In this document: positions 1-10,086 of the stretch, in pieces
How positions within the stretch are numbered: position 1 is the first letter of the stretch
Layout of the letters: the number at the start of each line of letters is the position of its first letter
Assembly: GCA_902525585.1 (NCBI GenBank)
Contig: CABZHQ010000004.1
Span: 1-64,000 of the forward strand
Source: an uncultured Prochlorococcus sp.
GTDB taxonomy: Bacteria; Cyanobacteriota; Cyanobacteriia; PCC-6307; Cyanobiaceae
Direction of reading: 5' to 3'
Length of the DNA stretch: 64,000 nt
The notes under the pieces: model-generated
The model's input: the letters and a program-made list of their open reading frames with translations, nothing else
Told to the model about the DNA's origin: nothing
Databases searched by the model: none
Translations under genes and position numbers: made by a program

Positions 1-680
1 TTTCTTAGTTCTGCGAGGAAAGCGTTAGGTCCCCTGCCCTGAAAATAAGAAAGTTTTTTTGAAGCCTCATATAAATCAAGAAGTTCTCCATCTAATTCTT
101 CTGCCGTATAATCTCTAATTCCTGCAATTACCTCAGCAAAACGTTCTCTACGGGCAGATTTATTGACAGCATAGGCTTCCATTACCTGCATTTTACATGA
201 TCTCCAAGCCTTATTCTGACAAAAATGCACTGAAAGAGCATCACTTAAAGCAGAAGCTTCTTCATCTTCTATGTACCAGTCAAAAGTTGAAGGTAGAGGT
301 TTTAATCCTGAAAATATCTCGAATAACTCCCCGGCCGATAATGGATTACCAGAATCGTTTTTTAGGGGTACTGCAGACTCCTCCAAAGATTTCCATAACT
401 CTGGGTAATCACTTTCAAAACGATCCCTGATTTGCTCTATACCTTGATCAAGAATCGTATTAACCTGAGCCAAAGCAAGAAAAACTTCAGGACCAGGCGA
501 AGATAACTTACCATTCCTAAGATTAGAAATTTGCGAATTATGAACTTTACCTAAATCAAGAACTTCAGAAAGTAATGGCAATACTCTGTGTGACCATCCA
601 TTTCTTTCATGCCAGAGGTGTATCAAATGAGCCATAGCCCTTCGACCTCTAGATAATTTATCGCGATATCCGAGACTCAC
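1..680 (-). CDS. conserved hypothetical protein with HTH-like N-terminal segment (partial, runs off left edge; GTG start)
   Basis: Reverse strand is open from GTG at 680 to position 1: VSLGYRDKLSRGRRAMAHLIHLWHERNGWSHRV...HNSQISNLRNGKLSSPGPEVFLALAQVN...FLAELRK; missing from the ORF track because its stop lies outside the window. Confidence 0.75.
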   Translation of the reverse strand, partial: MSLGYRDKLSRGRRAMAHLIHLWHERNGWSHRVLPLLSEVLDLGKVHNSQISNLRNGKLSSPGPEVFLALAQVNTILDQGIEQIRDRFESDYPELWKSLEESAVPLKNDSGNPLSAGELFEIFSGLKPLPSTFDWYIEDEEASALSDALSVHFCQNKAWRSCKMQVMEAYAVNKSARRERFAEVIAGIRDYTAEELDGELLDLYEASKKLSYFQGRGPNAFLAELR

Positions 681-755
681 AGATAATTAAACTTATCAAT
701 AGTATAGTATGATAATATTACATATCGGTAATTTTGAAAATAGTATTTCAATATC

Positions 756-1694
756 ATGAACTCAGTAATTTTCCAAGAAACAGCAAAATTAAAAAAACCT
801 GTTCCAGCTGAAAAAGTTATAGAACTCTCAGAAAAATTACTGGAACCTTCCAGTCATTCAAAAAGATATCCTCCAAGACTACATAAAACGTGGGGAACAA
901 TAGTTTTTATGGTTACTATACATATTCTTTCTCTCGTAGCTATACAACCAAAATTTTGGAGTCTCCCTGCAGTCACTGCATTATTATTTTTTTACTGGGT
1001 CACTGCTTGTTTAGGAGTCACCCTTGGATATCACAGATTGTTATCACACAGATCGTTCGTTGTACCAAGATGGTTAGAAAGATTTTTTGCTACCTGTGGA
1101 GCCATAAGCTGCCAGCATGGGCCAATAGATTGGGTAGGTTTACATAGGCATCACCACTCTTTTTCGGATACTGAAGTAGATCATCACAATAGTAAAAAGG
1201 GGTTTTGGTGGAGTCATATGGGTTGGATGTTTAAAGACGTAGAAGCACTAAAAGCTGTTCCAAAACTAAGTGCAGATTTAATCAAGGATCCATACTATAG
1301 ATTTCTAAATAAATATTTTTTATTCTTACAAATTCCTATTGGACTTTCTTTGTACGCAATAGGTCAAAATTTAGGAGTTGGAGGATGGGCTCTAGTCCTT
1401 TGGGGAATTCCATTGAGGCTTGTGATTGTTTATCACATAACTTGGTTAGTCAACTCCGCGACGCATTGTTGGGGTAAAGCACCATTTGAAAGTGGTGATT
1501 CATCTAAAAACAATGCGTGGGTTGCTGCACTAACTTTTGGAGAAGGTTGGCATAATAATCATCATGCATTTCCCAATTCGGCAAAACAAGGATTATTTAG
1601 AGGTCAGATAGATATAACATGGGAACATATTAAGATTCTTGCGAAATTTGGTCTTGCAAAAAAAGTAAAGTTACCCTCTAGGTCTTATTATTAA
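756..1694 (+). CDS. desC: acyl-lipid/acyl-CoA delta-9 fatty acid desaturase
   Basis: Histidine boxes HRLLSH, HRHHH and HNNHH in a 312-aa membrane desaturase. Confidence 0.92.
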   Translation: MNSVIFQETAKLKKPVPAEKVIELSEKLLEPSSHSKRYPPRLHKTWGTIVFMVTIHILSLVAIQPKFWSLPAVTALLFFYWVTACLGVTLGYHRLLSHRSFVVPRWLERFFATCGAISCQHGPIDWVGLHRHHHSFSDTEVDHHNSKKGFWWSHMGWMFKDVEALKAVPKLSADLIKDPYYRFLNKYFLFLQIPIGLSLYAIGQNLGVGGWALVLWGIPLRLVIVYHITWLVNSATHCWGKAPFESGDSSKNNAWVAALTFGEGWHNNHHAFPNSAKQGLFRGQIDITWEHIKILAKFGLAKKVKLPSRSYY

Positions 1695-1714
1695 ATATAT
1701 TGTTCAATATTTTC

Positions 1715-2170
1715 ATGGCTAAAAGAATTCAAGTCGCATTAACTGAATCAATCGCATCACTAGGTAAAGAGGGAGATCTAGTTGAAGTAGCACCTGGATA
1801 CGCAAGAAATTTTCTATTACCTTATGGTAAGGCAATGAATGTAACACCAGCAGTCCTTAAACAAATTGAAAGGAAGAAAGAAAAAGAAAAAATCGCTGCT
1901 GATAAATTAAAGCAAGAAGCTTTAGATTTCCAAACTGCATTATCTACAATAGGAAGATTCACTATCAAAAAACAGGTTGGAGAAGATGGTGTCCTTTTTG
2001 GAACAGTTACCAATGGTGATGTTGCTGAAGCAATAGAAGCGGCAACTAAAAAAGAAATTGATAGAAGAAACATTACTGTCCCTGATATTCATAATTTAGG
2101 TTCCTTTACTGCAAAAATAAAATTACATCCAGAAGTAAATGCAGAAGTAAATATTGAAGTAACAAGTTAA
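1715..2170 (+). CDS. rplI: 50S ribosomal protein L9
   Basis: [40 protein letters not shown]; start reset to the ATG at 1715 from the TTG at 1700. Confidence 0.95.
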   Translation: MAKRIQVALTESIASLGKEGDLVEVAPGYARNFLLPYGKAMNVTPAVLKQIERKKEKEKIAADKLKQEALDFQTALSTIGRFTIKKQVGEDGVLFGTVTNGDVAEAIEAATKKEIDRRNITVPDIHNLGSFTAKIKLHPEVNAEVNIEVTS

Positions 2171-2228
2171 TCAATTTGTTGCATTATTTTGAAAAGTAGC
2201 CAGAGTATATATCTAAGCAATTAAAGAT

Positions 2229-3611
2229 ATGGTTTCAGTACCTTTTCCAAATAATGGGCAAAATAAAATTTTTAAAAAGGATTTTAATAGTGAAAATGCT
2301 GGATTAGTTCCTCCTCAAAACGTTCAAGCAGAGGAAGCTGTTCTTGGTGGCATACTTCTTGATCCAGATGCGATCGGAAGAATTGCAGACTTAATTAAAC
2401 CTGAAGCTTTTTATATAAATGCCCATCAAGAAATTTATAGAACAGCATTAATGTTGCATACCCAGGGTAAACCAACTGATTTAACATCAATGAGTGCTTG
2501 GTTAGCAGATAATGGATCACTAGAAAAAATTGGAGGAAATAGTAAACTGGTAGAACTAGTTGAAAATGTTTCCTCTACAGCTTCCATAGAACAAGTTGCT
2601 AATTTAATTAACGACAAATTCCTGAGAAGGCAACTTATCAGATCTGGAAATGAAGTGGTTCAACTAGGTTTTGATCAAACTCAAGATACTAATGAAGTTC
2701 TAGATAAAGCAGAGCAAAAAATATTTGAAATCAGCCAAGAAAAACCTTCAAAAGGCCTGACTCAAGCAGCTGAAATCCTTACAAGTACCTTCAATGAAAT
2801 AGAGTCAAGATCACTAGGTACTTCAGTAGCTGGTATTCCAGTAAATTTCTATGACCTTGATGCGATGACTCAAGGTTTTCAAAGAAGTGATTTAATAATT
2901 GTTGCTGGAAGACCTTCAATGGGGAAAACTTCAATAGTTCTTAATCTGGCTAAAAATGTTGCACAATCGCAAGATTTACCTGTGTGTGTATTTAGCCTTG
3001 AAATGAGTAAAGAACAATTGACATATAGATTGCTCTCAATGGAAGTTGGAATCGAGAGTGGCAGGCTAAGAACAGGAAGATTACAGCAAGATGAATGGCC
3101 ATTACTCGGAGAAGGTATCAATTCATTAGGTCAATTACCAATATTTATAGACGATAAGCCTAACTTAAGTGTTTTAGAGATGAGATCTCTGTGCAGAAGA
3201 TTAATAGCTGAACAAAAAAAAGAACTTGGATTAATTGTGATTGATTACCTCCAGTTGATGGAAGGATCAACCCCTGATAATAGAGTGCAAGAACTTTCAC
3301 GAATAACAAGAGGTCTTAAAAGCATGGCCAGAGAATTAAAAGTACCAGTAGTAGCTTTATCTCAGCTCAGTAGAGGGGTAGAGTCCAGAACAAATAAAAG
3401 ACCAATGTTAAGCGATCTAAGAGAATCAGGATCTATTGAACAAGACGCAGATTTGGTATTAATGATTTATAGAGATGAATACTATAATCCAGAGACTGAA
3501 GATAAAGGAATTACAGAAATCATTGTCACTAAACATAGAAATGGACCCGTAGGAACTGTTAAATTATTATTTGAACCTCAATTTACGAGATTTAGGAATT
3601 TAGCTAATTAA
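2229..3611 (+). CDS. dnaB: replicative DNA helicase
   Basis: PPQNVQAEEAVLGGILLDPDAI, Walker A GRPSMGKTS, VIDYLQLM; no intein. Confidence 0.96.
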   Translation: MVSVPFPNNGQNKIFKKDFNSENAGLVPPQNVQAEEAVLGGILLDPDAIGRIADLIKPEAFYINAHQEIYRTALMLHTQGKPTDLTSMSAWLADNGSLEKIGGNSKLVELVENVSSTASIEQVANLINDKFLRRQLIRSGNEVVQLGFDQTQDTNEVLDKAEQKIFEISQEKPSKGLTQAAEILTSTFNEIESRSLGTSVAGIPVNFYDLDAMTQGFQRSDLIIVAGRPSMGKTSIVLNLAKNVAQSQDLPVCVFSLEMSKEQLTYRLLSMEVGIESGRLRTGRLQQDEWPLLGEGINSLGQLPIFIDDKPNLSVLEMRSLCRRLIAEQKKELGLIVIDYLQLMEGSTPDNRVQELSRITRGLKSMARELKVPVVALSQLSRGVESRTNKRPMLSDLRESGSIEQDADLVLMIYRDEYYNPETEDKGITEIIVTKHRNGPVGTVKLLFEPQFTRFRNLAN

Positions 3612-3623
3612 ATCAATCCTAAA

Positions 3624-5591
3624 ATGCAAGATCATCACTCAACAAATGAATCTTTTGATGTAATCGTTATTGGTGGAGGACATGCAGGATGCGAAGCAGC
3701 TATAACAACAGCAAAATTAGGATTTTCTACAGCCTTATTTACAATCAATTTAGATAGGATTGCCTGGCAACCTTGCAACCCTGCTGTTGGCGGCCCGGCA
3801 AAAAGTCAGTTGGTACATGAAGTTGATGCATTAGGTGGAATTATTGGTAAATTAGCTGATGAGACAGCTATACAAAAAAGAATATTAAATGCAAGTAGAG
3901 GTCCAGCTGTGTGGGCATTAAGAGCTCAGACAGATAAAAGAGAATACTCAAAAAAAATGATTGAAATACTACAAAATACAGATAATTTATCATTAAAAGA
4001 AGCAATGATTACTGAACTAGATATTGGAAAAACTGAAGAAATAGGATTAAACTCAAAAAAAATCGTAAAAAAAAGAATAAAGGGTGTAAGGACTTTCTTT
4101 GGTAGTTATTATTCAGCAAGATCAGTTATCATCACAGCTGGTACGTTCTTAGAAGGAAGAATATGGATAGGAAATAAATCAATGTCAGCTGGTAGATCAG
4201 GCGAACAAGCAGCAAAAGGTCTTACTCAAAATTTACACGAAATTGGTATCAAAACAGAACGTTTAAAAACAGGAACTCCAGCAAGAGTTGATAAAAGAAG
4301 TATCATTTTTGATGAATTAGATATTCAACCAAGTACTGCAGCAAATAAATATTTTTCGTTTGATCCAGATATCAAGAATAATATGCCGCAAGTTAGTTGT
4401 CATATCACAAGAACAACTACTAAAACACATCAACTAATTCGAGACAATTTACATTTAACTCCCATTTACGGTGGTTTTATTGATAGTAAGGGGCCAAGAT
4501 ATTGTCCATCAATTGAAGATAAAATCGTTAAATTTGCTGATAAAGAATCACATCAAATTTTCTTAGAACCAGAAGGAATTAATACCCCTGAAATATATGT
4601 TCAAGGATTCTCTACAGGTTTACCTGAAAATATTCAATTAGAACTTCTAAGAACCTTACCTGGATTAAATGAATGTAAAATGTTGCGACCAGCTTATGCT
4701 GTCGAGTATGACTATATACCTGCAACACAACTCCAAACATCACTCGAAACGAAAGAAATTGAATATTTATTTAGCGCTGGACAAATTAATGGAACTACTG
4801 GTTATGAAGAAGCAGCAGCACAAGGATTAGTAGCCGGAGTCAATGCGACAAGAAAACTAAACAAAAAAGATCCAATAATCTTCACTAGAGAAAGCAGCTA
4901 TATAGGAACAATGATCAATGATTTGATTACCAAAGATCTCAAAGAACCATATAGAGTTCTTACTAGTAGGAGTGAATACAGGTTGACCCTTAGAGGAGAT
5001 AATGCAGATAGGCGATTAACCCCATTAGGTTATGAAATAGGGCTAATTGATGAAAACAGATGGTCGGTCTATCAAGAAAAAATGAAACTCCTTGAAGAAG
5101 AGAAATTAAGATTAAAAAACACTCGTTTAAAAAACACGGATGAAATATCAAAAAAACTAGAATTAGCTACGGGATCAAAAATCAAAGGCTCAACAACTTT
5201 GAAAGAACTTTTAAAAAGACCAAACTTTCATTATTCAGATTTAATTAAATATAATTTGACTGAAAAAAATATAGCTTCTTCAATACAAGAAGGTGTTGAA
5301 ATAGATATTAAATACGAGGGTTATCTTAAAAGACAAAAAAACAACATTGAACAAATAAATCGTCAAAGCTTTAAATCTCTGCCTCAAGAAATAAATTATG
5401 AAAAGATAGATACATTATCTTTAGAAGCTAGAGAAAATTTGAATAAGATAAAGCCAAAAAATTTTGGAGATGCTTCAAAAATTCCTGGTGTTAGCAAAGC
5501 TGATTTAACTGCTTTACTTGTTTGGCTAAAAATAAGAGAGATAAAAAAAGATAAGACAAATATTTTTACTAAAAAAAAGTTATCATCTTAA
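3624..5591 (+). CDS. mnmG: tRNA uridine-5-carboxymethylaminomethyl modification enzyme MnmG
   Basis: [37 protein letters not shown], full-length GidA family. Confidence 0.96.
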   Translation: MQDHHSTNESFDVIVIGGGHAGCEAAITTAKLGFSTALFTINLDRIAWQPCNPAVGGPAKSQLVHEVDALGGIIGKLADETAIQKRILNASRGPAVWALRAQTDKREYSKKMIEILQNTDNLSLKEAMITELDIGKTEEIGLNSKKIVKKRIKGVRTFFGSYYSARSVIITAGTFLEGRIWIGNKSMSAGRSGEQAAKGLTQNLHEIGIKTERLKTGTPARVDKRSIIFDELDIQPSTAANKYFSFDPDIKNNMPQVSCHITRTTTKTHQLIRDNLHLTPIYGGFIDSKGPRYCPSIEDKIVKFADKESHQIFLEPEGINTPEIYVQGFSTGLPENIQLELLRTLPGLNECKMLRPAYAVEYDYIPATQLQTSLETKEIEYLFSAGQINGTTGYEEAAAQGLVAGVNATRKLNKKDPIIFTRESSYIGTMINDLITKDLKEPYRVLTSRSEYRLTLRGDNADRRLTPLGYEIGLIDENRWSVYQEKMKLLEEEKLRLKNTRLKNTDEISKKLELATGSKIKGSTTLKELLKRPNFHYSDLIKYNLTEKNIASSIQEGVEIDIKYEGYLKRQKNNIEQINRQSFKSLPQEINYEKIDTLSLEARENLNKIKPKNFGDASKIPGVSKADLTALLVWLKIREIKKDKTNIFTKKKLSS

Positions 5592-5672
5592 AAGCACTCG
5601 GTCAGAGCACTGAATAATAAACTTTTTAACTCACCAAAAATTTTATGGGAAGAAAAAGCCTCTAATTTTTTA

Positions 5673-6215
5673 GTGAAGAATTCACTACCAAAAATATCTG
5701 GCCCATGGAAATTAATGCTGCTTGGGGATGGAAGTCCAACTAGACATCTGCAGCTTTTAACTAATCAAGAGACAAAAATTAAATTAATTTCAATGCAATT
5801 AGATCCTCTTTCCACTCAAGAAGGCCCTACAGAATTGAATCAGTTAAATGGCCCTTTAATTAGAAGACAAGTATGGATCAAAAGCAATAATAAAAACCTA
5901 GCATGGGCAGAAAGTTGGTGGAATGCGGATCAAGTTAGTGAAAATTTAAAAGCCAAAGAAGAGCCAATTTGGAAGAATTTAACACAAGACAGATCAGAAT
6001 TATTTAGGGAAGTTGATCGTATTTCACTTGTCAATGCAAAATGGTTAGAAGATCAATTTTGCTTCAAAGGTCCATTCTGGTCAAGAAATTACAGATTTTT
6101 TCGAGACAAACAACCCTTAACAATCATAAGGGAAGTTTTCAATCCAAATTTAGAAACTTTACTAGGTTATTCAGGAATTAAAGAATTTACGAAACTATGC
6201 TCTTCTTCTTCTTGA
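5673..6215 (+). CDS. chorismate lyase-like protein (start probably further upstream)
   Basis: Resembles cyanobacterial chorismate pyruvate-lyase family: GPWKLMLLGDGSPTRHLQLLT...GPLIRRQVW...FFRDKQPLTIIREVFNP. Confidence 0.6.
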   Translation: MKNSLPKISGPWKLMLLGDGSPTRHLQLLTNQETKIKLISMQLDPLSTQEGPTELNQLNGPLIRRQVWIKSNNKNLAWAESWWNADQVSENLKAKEEPIWKNLTQDRSELFREVDRISLVNAKWLEDQFCFKGPFWSRNYRFFRDKQPLTIIREVFNPNLETLLGYSGIKEFTKLCSSSS

Positions 6216-6758
6216 TCTGGGAAGATTTCTTGATTTTGATTGAACTTGTTGGATTGATTCATCTCTCGAAGTATTATTCTCATTTTCTGAAGCTCTTTGC
6301 CATCTTTCAACTTTGAAATCCATTTCATCTGGCCAATCTTCGTCCTTACTCTCTTTCCCATAAGGTAATTTTTTTTGCTCAGTTGTCTGTAAATTTTTTG
6401 GTTGCCTTAAAGATATTGCTTGTAAAGGTCTTTTTGAATGCTGTTTAGCAGATTCATAAGAATTTGATTCTCTGGAAAATGTCTTAATATCGCTTTGATC
6501 ATCGTAAAAATTCTCATCATTCCAATCATCATTTTCTTCATCAAAAAATAAATCCACTTTTTCAGATACCCATCTTCCTACTTTTTTAACACTCTTACTT
6601 GTTATTCCTTGAAAATCTGAGTTCCTTCTTTTCCCTGGCCTCGCACCAGATACTCCATCAAAAAATTGTCTTCCAGTTTCTAAAATTTTATCGACCTGTT
6701 TATCAACAATATTTTTATCAAAGCTATTTCTATGATTTCTAATTCTCCTTGAATCCAT
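6195..6758 (-). CDS. conserved hypothetical basic/acidic protein
   Basis: 187-aa ORF with ATG start and coding-like composition; low-complexity charged C-terminus. Confidence 0.6.
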   Translation of the reverse strand: MDSRRIRNHRNSFDKNIVDKQVDKILETGRQFFDGVSGARPGKRRNSDFQGITSKSVKKVGRWVSEKVDLFFDEENDDWNDENFYDDQSDIKTFSRESNSYESAKQHSKRPLQAISLRQPKNLQTTEQKKLPYGKESKDEDWPDEMDFKVERWQRASENENNTSRDESIQQVQSKSRNLPRSRRRRA

Positions 6759-6840
6759 AAATTATTTTGCTTTTTAAAATATAAACTACATTAAAAAAAT
6801 AAATAATTCAAAATATAGAAACAAAACACATCTTATATTT

Positions 6841-7368
6841 TTAATCAAACAAAATTAAACACTTTTTATTCCATGATCCATTAAAGAAATTTACACAACA
6901 TTTTTTACAGGCAATATTCTTTATCCTTTTCCTATAAAAAAATTTCTCACCACAATTTTGGCAAGTTCCTATGTATTTTAATTCTCTCCTTTCAATAGGA
7001 AATGAGTGCCTCACAGAAATTTGAAAATTGTTCTCTTTCTTATTAATTTCATTCATCTTTTCTAAGAAATTTGGACCATGTATCTCATTTTTTTTTAATA
7101 TCCTATCTACCCATGCATGAATCATTTCATGACATAAAGTACTGTTTATTTCATTAGTAGATAATTTACTCAAAATAGGTTTCGATAAGATGATTTCAGA
7201 ATCTACAAGGCCATTAATTCGTTTTCTTTTATAAAAACCTGCAGTAGTTTTTAATCTATTATCACTCCATCTAACTTTTACTAAAGGTTGATTATTGACC
7301 GCTAGAGAATTTTGGAAATATTGGCTATTAAATTTATAAAATAAAGGTAAAAGAGGAATTACAGGCAT
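6841..7368 (-). CDS. SprT-like zinc metalloprotease family protein
   Basis: HExxH in LCHEMIHAW plus a C-terminal zinc ribbon CQNCGEKF...CKKC. Confidence 0.8.
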   Translation of the reverse strand: MPVIPLLPLFYKFNSQYFQNSLAVNNQPLVKVRWSDNRLKTTAGFYKRKRINGLVDSEIILSKPILSKLSTNEINSTLCHEMIHAWVDRILKKNEIHGPNFLEKMNEINKKENNFQISVRHSFPIERRELKYIGTCQNCGEKFFYRKRIKNIACKKCCVNFFNGSWNKKCLILFD

Positions 7369-7453
7369 TATGGATTAAAATTAGTATTATTTTGACAAAA
7401 AAAGTCATCAAAAACGATTTCTTTTCTTAAAGTAATAAAAAACTTAAATCAAC

Positions 7454-7873
7454 ATGGATGCAACATTAGTTAAAGATATCGGAATTAAAGCATTATTAAT
7501 TGGCGGAGCTGTATTAATTTCTTTTTGGACTTTTAATGCAGTCAAATTAGTTATAAGCGCCAGAGGAATTAATCCATTAGTAAGAAAGTTTTTTGATCAA
7601 ATAGCTGCTGGCAGAATTGATGCAGCTTATGGTTTGACTTCAAAAACTTATAAAACTCATGTGAAGCGCCAAGACTTTCTTAAATTTTTAGCTAGTTTAA
7701 ACCTCAATAAATACAGAAATTTAAAGTCAGGAAGACCTAGAGTCCAAGAAGATCAAATCATAATAACTTTGAATTTAAAATCAGAAGATAAACAAGATGA
7801 GCTTCCACTAGATTTTACTTTCGCAAAAACTGACAATGATTGGAAAATAGACAGAATAGCAAAGATGAATTAA
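7454..7873 (+). CDS. conserved hypothetical membrane-anchored protein
   Basis: N-terminal TM helix followed by a DUF4864/SnoaL-like soluble domain (RKFFDQIAAGRIDAAYGLTSKTYK). Confidence 0.65.
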   Translation: MDATLVKDIGIKALLIGGAVLISFWTFNAVKLVISARGINPLVRKFFDQIAAGRIDAAYGLTSKTYKTHVKRQDFLKFLASLNLNKYRNLKSGRPRVQEDQIIITLNLKSEDKQDELPLDFTFAKTDNDWKIDRIAKMN

Positions 7874-7882
7874 TAATTTCTT

Positions 7883-9211
7883 GTGAGGCAAAAAGAATTG
7901 TATAAAGAAGAGATAATACGTCAATTAGAATTACGCCCAAGTAGATTAGATAAAGAAAAAATTATCTCAGAAGCGATGGAACAAGGTTTAGATGATTTTT
8001 TTGAGGGAATCCGTATGGCACTTGATCCATTGGTAACTTTTGGTGTAAAAATTGTTCCTGAAAAAGAGAATGAAAAAAGTCAAAATTTTTTATGGAAAGA
8101 TTTCAGGGAATTAGCAAATAAGCTTATTCAAAGAGAACTTACTGGTCACGCTGCTCGCGATGCAATTATTACGGCTATGGAATCTGCCACAAAAGAAGAG
8201 TGGAATGGATTTTATAGACGAGTTTTAATTAAAGATCTTAGATGTGGTGTATCTGAAAAAACAATCAATAAGATAGCCAAGAAATTTCCAAAATATGCGA
8301 TTCCTATTTTTTCTTGTCCTTTAGCTCATGATAGTGCAAATCATGAAAAAAAAATGATAGGAAAAAAGCAAATTGAAATCAAATTAGATGGTGTGCGCGT
8401 CTTAACAATTATTAGGCAAAATAAAGTAGAAATGTTTTCTCGTAATGGAAAACAATTCCATAATTTTGGTCATATTATCTCAGAAATAGAAAACGTCTTA
8501 AAAGAAGATCCTGTACCTCATGACTTAGTCCTAGATGGTGAAGTAATGAGCGCTAACTTTCAAGATTTAATGAAACAGGTTCATAGAAAAGATGGCAAAC
8601 AAACAAAAGACGCAGTTCTACATCTATTTGACTTATGTCCCCTTGAAGACTTCCAAAAAGGGAAATGGAACACTAATCAAACAGCGAGAAGTTTATTGGT
8701 AAAAGAATGGGTAGCAAAACATTCTATACTTCTAAGACATATAAAAACACTTGAATGGGAAAATGTAGATCTCGACACAACTGAGGGACAGAAAAGATTT
8801 GTAGAGCTGAATAAATCTGCTGTGGAGGGTGGATATGAAGGAGTAATGATTAAAGATCCTGATGCTATGTATGAATGTAAAAGAACACACAGTTGGTTAA
8901 AGGCAAAACCTTTCATTGAAGTCACTTTAAAGGTTGTATCTGTTGAGGAAGGCACAGGTCGCAATAAAGGTAGACTAGGAGCTGTCCTAGTAGAAGGTGA
9001 AGATGATGGGCATGAATACAGTCTTAGTTGTGGAAGCGGATTTAGTGATATCCAACGTGAAGAATATTGGTCAAAACGGAATCAACTTATTGGTCAACTT
9101 GTAGAAATCAGAGCTGATGCCAAAACTAAATCCAAGGATGCGGTGGCTTTTAGTCTTAGGTTCCCTAGATTCAAATGCTTTAGAGGATTTAAAGCTGGAG
9201 AAAAAGTTTAA
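7883..9211 (+). CDS. ATP-dependent DNA ligase, phage T4 gp30-like architecture
   Basis: Nucleotidyltransferase motifs I EIKLDGVR, III LVLDGEVM, IIIa LHLFDLC, IV EGVMIKDP, V SWLKAKP; N-domain ELTGHAARDAI...VLIKDLRCGVSEKTINKI resembles T4 ligase. Confidence 0.85.
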   Translation: MRQKELYKEEIIRQLELRPSRLDKEKIISEAMEQGLDDFFEGIRMALDPLVTFGVKIVPEKENEKSQNFLWKDFRELANKLIQRELTGHAARDAIITAMESATKEEWNGFYRRVLIKDLRCGVSEKTINKIAKKFPKYAIPIFSCPLAHDSANHEKKMIGKKQIEIKLDGVRVLTIIRQNKVEMFSRNGKQFHNFGHIISEIENVLKEDPVPHDLVLDGEVMSANFQDLMKQVHRKDGKQTKDAVLHLFDLCPLEDFQKGKWNTNQTARSLLVKEWVAKHSILLRHIKTLEWENVDLDTTEGQKRFVELNKSAVEGGYEGVMIKDPDAMYECKRTHSWLKAKPFIEVTLKVVSVEEGTGRNKGRLGAVLVEGEDDGHEYSLSCGSGFSDIQREEYWSKRNQLIGQLVEIRADAKTKSKDAVAFSLRFPRFKCFRGFKAGEKV

Positions 9212-9243
9212 ATTTTAAAAAATAATATTCAACATAGTAGTCA

Positions 9244-9330
9244 ATGAAGAATGTGGTTTTAAGTAAAAAAACAAAAATCTCAGCTATAGAATGTAAGAAT
9301 AATTATCAAGACTATTTGAGAGACTTATGA
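9244..9330 (+). CDS. putative 28-aa small ORF
   Basis: MKNVVLSKKTKISAIECKNNYQDYLRDL*, ATG start; overlaps the next ORF by ATGA. Confidence 0.3.
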   Translation: MKNVVLSKKTKISAIECKNNYQDYLRDL

Positions 9331-9479
9331 CAAAGAAAACAGTTTTCAACTTCATAAAAACACCTTGTGGACAGGCAAAATATATCGAATTAGAAGCCAA
9401 TAAAACTTTGTTAGGTAAAATTAGACTGTTTTGGTTTATATTGATTGCATCTATTAGAGATTGGAATATTAAAGAGTAA
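9327..9479 (+). CDS. putative 50-aa small protein
   Basis: MTKKTVFNFIKTPCGQAKYIELEANKTLLGKIRLFWFILIASIRDWNIKE*; ends 4 bp short of the convergent gene. Confidence 0.5.
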   Translation: MTKKTVFNFIKTPCGQAKYIELEANKTLLGKIRLFWFILIASIRDWNIKE

Positions 9480-9483
9480 ATTC

Positions 9484-10086
9484 TTAGGATTTTTCAAAAT
9501 ATTCTCTGGAGTATTTAGCTGAGAAATATACAACTAAAAAAGTTGAAATAATTCCAACGATAGTAATATATAAATTATTTGGTGATTGCACATTTTTTAA
9601 CTCCTGAATACTTTTTGCCAAACTACCTATTGAGCAATACAGAAAAGTTCCTGGAATTATTCCAAGAAGACCAAGAGCGAAATCTCTAAATTTAACATTA
9701 TTCAAACCATAAAAATAATTAAGAATACTGAAGGGAAATATCGGCGATAATCTCGCTAAAAAAATTAATTGAAGTCCGCCTTTTTCTACTACTTTTTCCA
9801 TGATACTTAATTTTGGATAACGGCTAAAAAGATTTTTTAGCTTTTTTGCAAAAAAAATTTTGGATACAAAAAAAGCCAATGATGCTCCTATAGAAGCGGA
9901 AATGAAAACGATAATAGATCCTAAATATGAGCCATATAAAAAACCTGATAATAAAGATAACCAAGAAGCTGGAAGTATTAATAAAACAATTAAAATATAA
10001 ATACAGACAAACGAAAAAATCCCAATTCCAGTATTAAAAAAAAAAGACAAATTATAAATATTTTCAAGAAATATATTCATTATCAA
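9484..10086 (-). CDS. TVP38/TMEM64 family (DedA-like) membrane protein
   Basis: LLILPASWLSLLSGFLYGSYLGSIIVFISASIGASLAFFVSK, FLARLSPIFPFSILNYFYGL. Confidence 0.8.
   Translation of the reverse strand: MIMNIFLENIYNLSFFFNTGIGIFSFVCIYILIVLLILPASWLSLLSGFLYGSYLGSIIVFISASIGASLAFFVSKIFFAKKLKNLFSRYPKLSIMEKVVEKGGLQLIFLARLSPIFPFSILNYFYGLNNVKFRDFALGLLGIIPGTFLYCSIGSLAKSIQELKNVQSPNNLYITIVGIISTFLVVYFSAKYSREYFEKS

Noticed and set aside
197-430. 77-aa plus-strand ORF
   Set aside because: Antisense to the continuous 1-680 minus-strand coding frame, which gives a far more protein-like product.
707-721. NtcA box (GTA-N8-TAC) upstream of desC
   Set aside because: The spacing is GTA-N9-TAC, off by one, and there is no reason from desC function.
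2229-3611. Intein in dnaB, known in some cyanobacteria
   Set aside because: The protein is continuous and of normal length (460 aa), with uninterrupted GRPSMGKTS and other helicase motifs.
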